A DNA stretch of 64,000 nucleotides from Pseudoscleropodium purum (Eukaryota > Streptophyta > Bryopsida > Hypnales > Brachytheciaceae). The stretch spans positions 35,030,001 to 35,094,000 of the forward strand of contig OZ017797.1 in the NCBI GenBank assembly GCA_963969395.1. The letters are read 5' to 3'. Shown here piece by piece: positions 59,572-64,000 of the stretch; position 1 is the first letter of the stretch; every line of letters starts with the position of its first letter. The notes below the pieces were generated by a model that was given only the letters and a program-made list of their open reading frames with translations, was not told the origin of the DNA and searched no databases. The translations under genes were made by a program, and so were the position numbers.

Positions 59572-61815
59572 GACAAGCATTTTTCACCTCCTTCGATTTT
59601 CAGATTTTACCATGGTTTTCAATATTTTAATATATTCAAAGCTATATATCTCCTACCATAATAAATAAAACCAATTGTTTTGTAAATAATCATTGGAAAA
59701 GATCAATGCGTATGTGGATCCATTGAGTGTAGCAGTGCTAATTAATCACTCCAACAAGATATGAAAGTATGAGCTTAAGAGCTACTTTATACCTAGAGGC
59801 TGGGCCAATTCCCCTTGAGGCCAATTGGACAAAATTCAATGGATTGGATTTGTTAAAAATAATAATATTTTATAAAAATAATTTCTTTAATTGAAATCTG
59901 ACATTGTTCCTATGGCCAACAATTGTCTTCTCATGTTTTACGCACCCAATTCAACAAGCTTAGATCATGTGATATCATGTTGTTGTTTTTAATAAAAATC
60001 CATTCCACCATATTGATCTAACTTTCAAATGTAAAGGGATTGGGAACAATTTCAGCATTTTATCCAATCACAAGTAAGGATTCTTGGCCCCTAACATTAG
60101 CAAATTGCCCCAACTTCTAGATATACAATGGCCCTACATCGACTGATGATGAGAGACCTTCAAGGAATTGATTTCAATGTTGACCAACCAATGTCCGAGA
60201 AGAACTGACAATTAGTTCATTATTAGGTGGTGCCTTTGGGAAAATAACCGGTTGGAGTGTGAAAATGGAGGATGGAAAACCAGACAAAACATTGGTAGGA
60301 CTAGCAACCTACTAGTGTGCAAAAATAAATGGGGGCTATTTAGCCACCACTTCCATGAAATTGTCAGATCTTAGCCACTTGCAATTTAGAATTCAAGACT
60401 AATACCTAGGTTACTAGAGGTGGGTATCTTCTTGGACAAGGTGGACACTACTTCTTCTTAAATTGACTTTCAAGATGTATACAAAGATTAAGGCTTTGTC
60501 TAGTATTTGAATCTTTCTTATTGTAGAGGTGGCTTGGTGATAGAACAAAAGTATTATATAGTTTTTGGAGTAATCATGAAGAAGTTGTCAAGTTTTTTGT
60601 AGGAGCTAAATTTCTTGAAAATGAAGATTTTTATTGATTCTTTGTGGTATTACAAATTGATATTTATTTGTGCCTATCACTTAGAATTGTCATAGTTATC
60701 TAGTTGTATTTAGGGTTGTTTGGCACCATTACTAGTTGCTTGCTTACCACGCTACAATTAGTGATGATGTTTGAGGGTTGATATCAAAGTTGGATTTTGG
60801 CACCGTGACAAATAACATCAATGATATGCAAGTTTTACAAGTAATTTGTGCAAAACTTGCATATCAATATTCAAGCTATATTGAATCAAGTTATACATCA
60901 ACCAAGAAATCTTGCTCATTGACATCAAGTTGCAAATACTTTGATCAATGAAGAGTTGAGAAATTTGAGACATGTAAGAACATTGCATACTTAAATGACA
61001 ATCGCAATAGTTTTGAACCTAATTGCCATGGAAAATAGAATATTTCCAACTTATATGAAGGATGCATTGCAACCTCTATAAATTTAAAGTTGAAGGAAAT
61101 TGGTCAGTGAGATTTTGATACTAGAGGAAATAAACTGGAAGATTTTGGTAAGGAGAGGATGCAACCAGTGCCTCTAGGAAAAACTGGTCCCTTTATAAAG
61201 AGGAGGAAAATTACCAGGGCAAATCAAAAAACTTCGCTAATGCTGTGACCAACCATATAGGCAACTGCTTAGCAAATTTCATTCTTTGATTCCAGACAAG
61301 GAAGTCAAATTGCAGGTCCTCCTTGCACAAGGTGGATTAATTCCACATGATTTCAATGTCCATATAGTCAATGCCAAAGTTTCATATTGCTTCATGCCAT
61401 TACACTACTAAGTTAGCCATTGCTTGTACTTTACAACTTTGAAATTTGTACAAAATAATCATTTGATCTACCATTGATGGTGTTCAACAACCAAAAATTT
61501 TATACTTCAAATGTTTTAGGGAAACCTGCAAGTGAATAGAACCACATTACTTTAAGTAGTTAATAATCTAAGTGACATAAGACTCCTCTTGAAAGATGGT
61601 TTATGCCTTGTCAACTGCCAATTATTTGTCACAAAATTGCAAGCAATAGCTTTCAGACAAGAACTTTCCTGCAAATTTCTCAAAGATAGATGATGGCATA
61701 TAATTGTATTATGCCTTGTATTACTGTGTCGTAGCTCTTTGGCAGACCAAATGCTGAGTAGTATATTGATTATATAGGAGAGGGCTTGAAAATTGCTTGG
61801 GTATTAAAAACTATT
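59572..61815. other. Intergenic, nothing recognised
   Basis: A stretch near 60100-60420 reads less AT-rich, but every frame is broken and no retroelement landmark was found. Near 60815-60870 ATATGCAAGTTTTACAAG and its inverted partner CAAAACTTGCATAT form a small hairpin. Confidence 0.35.
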
Positions 61816-62024
61816 CACTAGAGGATTTTCTGCAGCTGTGGAGGGCTGCAAGTTCCTCTGGTTGCCAGCGTTAGGGGAACAACCTCATAGTTGTTGCCTG
61901 ATGTGGCAAAAAAATTCAAAAAAAAAATTTTCAAAAAAAAAAATTGATAGCAGGAACAACAAGAACAGGATCAAGGAAACAGGTATGAAACAGCCCTCCC
62001 AAACCCCCCAGATTTCCTCTAATG
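61816..62024. mobile_element. MITE family 2, diverged copy 4
   Basis: It begins CACTAGAGGATTTTCTG and ends CCCCCCAGATTTCCTCTAATG. The ends resemble the CATTAGAAGATTTTTGGGG family with several changes. It is 209 bp, with an A-rich interior. Confidence 0.5.
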
Positions 62025-62259
62025 CCTACATAAGTGCCCGAAACAATGTATAGAAATGCAAAAATGGAAGTGACTTTGAGTAGTGAGAAATTGCCATCTC
62101 ATGTGCTTAGTTTAAGTTATTGAGTAGGCGACATGGTTACCATCATGTGTGATTTTGCTCATAATAGAGTCCTAAATATTGTAAGGTCTGCAAAATGGCT
62201 TTAAAATGTCAAAAAATAGCAAGAAAAGTTGTAAATATACATCTTAGGCTAAACCTCCT

Positions 62260-62785
62260 ATCAAAACCATTCTCAATTATTCATAAATTCTTAGATTGAT
62301 AAAAAAATATTAGCCACACAAACTAGACTAGTAAGCACAAAAATTTTCAAATTTTTATTTATTAGAAATAGACATTGTATTAAAAAGAAACAAGTTGCCA
62401 AAGTTCATTGTAATTCAAAAATGTCATGATTTTGAACTTAGAATTGTTCTCAAAATTCAAAATAGCTTGAATTGATATGAAAATTTTACCACAATAACTA
62501 GATTGCAAGAAGAGCATAAACCACTCTTTTTTAAACTAGCATTGGATAAAGGAGATACAAACCCCTAGAGTTGTAGCCATCAAATGTAGTTTGGTGGACT
62601 CAAACTAAACTTGTGAACTTTGATTAGTTTATAAAAAAATCAATACATCTTAGATTCATCTTGGATTGATCTAAAAATTTTACAACACCAACTAGAAGAG
62701 AGAACACAAAATTTCCAACAAGTTTTTATTGAATTTGGACATTGAATACAAAAGTCACAACACTTTGAATTGGACTTGGAACTAT
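62260..62785. repeat. Degenerate tandem array, ~180-bp monomer
   Basis: Three units share TTAGATTGAT/TTGAATTGAT/TTGGATTGAT (62291, 62466, 62659), AAATTTTAC.AC.A.AACTAGA and AGCACAAA/AACACAAAATTT. Spacing is about 175 and 193 bp. Units are diverged. Confidence 0.5.
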
Positions 62786-63169
62786 AGTAGCCAACCCTTT
62801 TCTAATCACTCCCCTATTCTCGCGATATAGACTATTCTCTTTCTGATGAGTAGTGATTAATTATGGCAATGTTCCAATACAATTGTAATATATTATTATT
62901 GGTTGTAAGTCTCACAATATTGCAATCAACCCTTGGTTGATTTTGCAATCAGCCTATGGTCAAAAATAGAAAGGTCTATATCACTATTATAGGTCACAAA
63001 GAATCTTCCACTAAAAAATTCATAATAATTACGTTTTGTATAAAAGAATTCTAGAAAAATACAAAATCCTTCTAAACTCTATTTTGGTGTATGGGAAAAA
63101 TTATGAATTAAAAACACCGCATTCCAAATATGTATAATTGCTTAAGTGGTTAAAAATGGGTTGGCTACC
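62786..63169 (-). mobile_element. MITE family 4, copy 4 (reverse)
   Basis: It begins AGTAGCCAACCCTTTTC and ends AAATGGGTTGGCTACC, with the family's inverted repeat. The interior aligns with 18046-18403 (GATTAATTATGGCA; TATGGGAAAAATTATGAATT). It is 384 bp. Confidence 0.82.
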
Positions 63170-64000
63170 TATGTGAAGACACTTTTGGTCCTTTAGAGCA
63201 TTTAGGGATTGCAATAAATTTTGATTTACAACAAGGAGTGAATGGAATGGAAATGTATACTAAATCATTTTTAGACTCATTGATTCCATTCAAAGGCATG
63301 TTTTGATTCATTACAATTGTACCTATGAATATTAGTACGGACCTAGGCACCTTTGAATTTGGAAAATCATATCTTATTAATTCCAAATTAGAAAATGAAA
63401 ATTCCCACTACTATGTTCCTTATTTATCTTTTTCCTTACAAAAATATAAAATGTCTTTAAGTCGACCCATTTTTGCACATGGGTCTTTCTTCCATTAGAT
63501 GCATGCTTTCTAAGTATGTTACCTTAATATTGTTTGATCAATGGAGTTTTCCCAAGTACCATCAATTGATTTTTCAGCCTATCGGTGTCCTTACTTACCT
63601 CCTTGATGAAGTCCTTGACTGAGTCACTTTTCTCCATCAATAGTATGTGTAGTCTGTTGCTGAGAAGAAGTGACTTGTTGTTTAATTACAAATTGCCATG
63701 TACAACACATTGTATAGACACAAGTGTCACCCAAAATATCAATTAAAATCAATAGAAGAGAGTATTATGGTAGTGTCAGGGTTTTTTAGGCAATTAAATG
63801 CCCAATGTCCTAAAAAAAAAATGGGCAACCTCAAGCCTATAGAATAAGAAGGGGGTAAATGTGTTAAAAAATGCCAAACTATAATGATGGCCCTACTTAT
63901 TGTTGCCACAATGTTTTCAAAACCTCATTTAATTCATCGTTCAAAGCCAACATATACAAAAATTGCATACAAAAATTACATAGTCAAAATTGTATATTCA
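63170..64000. other. Window end, nothing recognised
   Basis: AT-rich with no supportable gene. The 73-codon frame at 63165-63386 (-) is chance-like. Confidence 0.4.

Overview
This window looks like nuclear DNA of a land plant. It carries an intron-containing gene for spliceosomal protein SmG, an intron-containing plant-type heavy-metal-associated (HMA/HIPP-like) protein gene with plant GT-AG splice sites, a nuclear-type tRNA-Lys(CTT), a fossil Ty1/copia retrotransposon and many short inverted-repeat transposons. The DNA is very AT-rich with long gene-poor stretches. The HMA protein has a CC-G-K-C metal site and a short N-terminal leader, which recalls forms I associate with non-seed plants, but I cannot name the species. 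No bacterial, plastid or viral gene was recognised.

Layout. 1-31 kb is almost entirely repeats. There are four MITE families (CATTAGAAG..., CATTAGGAAAAAT..., GTAGCCRACCCATT... and AACGGATATTTCGTTAAAATGG...), a ~950-bp terminal-inverted-repeat element in two inverted copies, and several anonymous dispersed repeats. One exon-like series on the + strand (3.5-4.9 kb) could be a decayed gene of unknown family. 31-33.5 kb is the genic core: tRNA-Lys(CTT) (minus) and the three-exon SmG gene (minus), whose first intron holds a probable MITE. 34.7-39.3 kb is the strangest part: a ~1.7-kb element with terminal inverted repeats, subterminal CAATATTG clusters, an internal long hairpin and a tRNA-like SINE head; then ~1.85 kb peppered with the near-palindrome ACAAATTGT/ACAATTTGT; then a palindrome-ended MITE. 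41.2-42.9 kb is the three-exon HMA protein gene (minus), with a perfect 60-bp coding tandem repeat, followed upstream by a GC-richer stretch.

44-64 kb returns to repeats: a Ty1/copia RNase H fossil (48.8-49.4 kb), minisatellites, a GC-rich island with no recognised gene (51.8-52.8 kb), a CACTA-type non-autonomous transposon (53.0-54.3 kb), a Stowaway-like element, a repeat pair in which one copy contains a MITE that the other lacks, and a degenerate ~180-bp tandem array.

The two confident protein genes are unrelated in function (pre-mRNA splicing; metal binding) and are about 8.4 kb apart, so no pathway or cluster is implied. Most biological interest lies in the repeat families, several of which can be defined from copies inside this one window.
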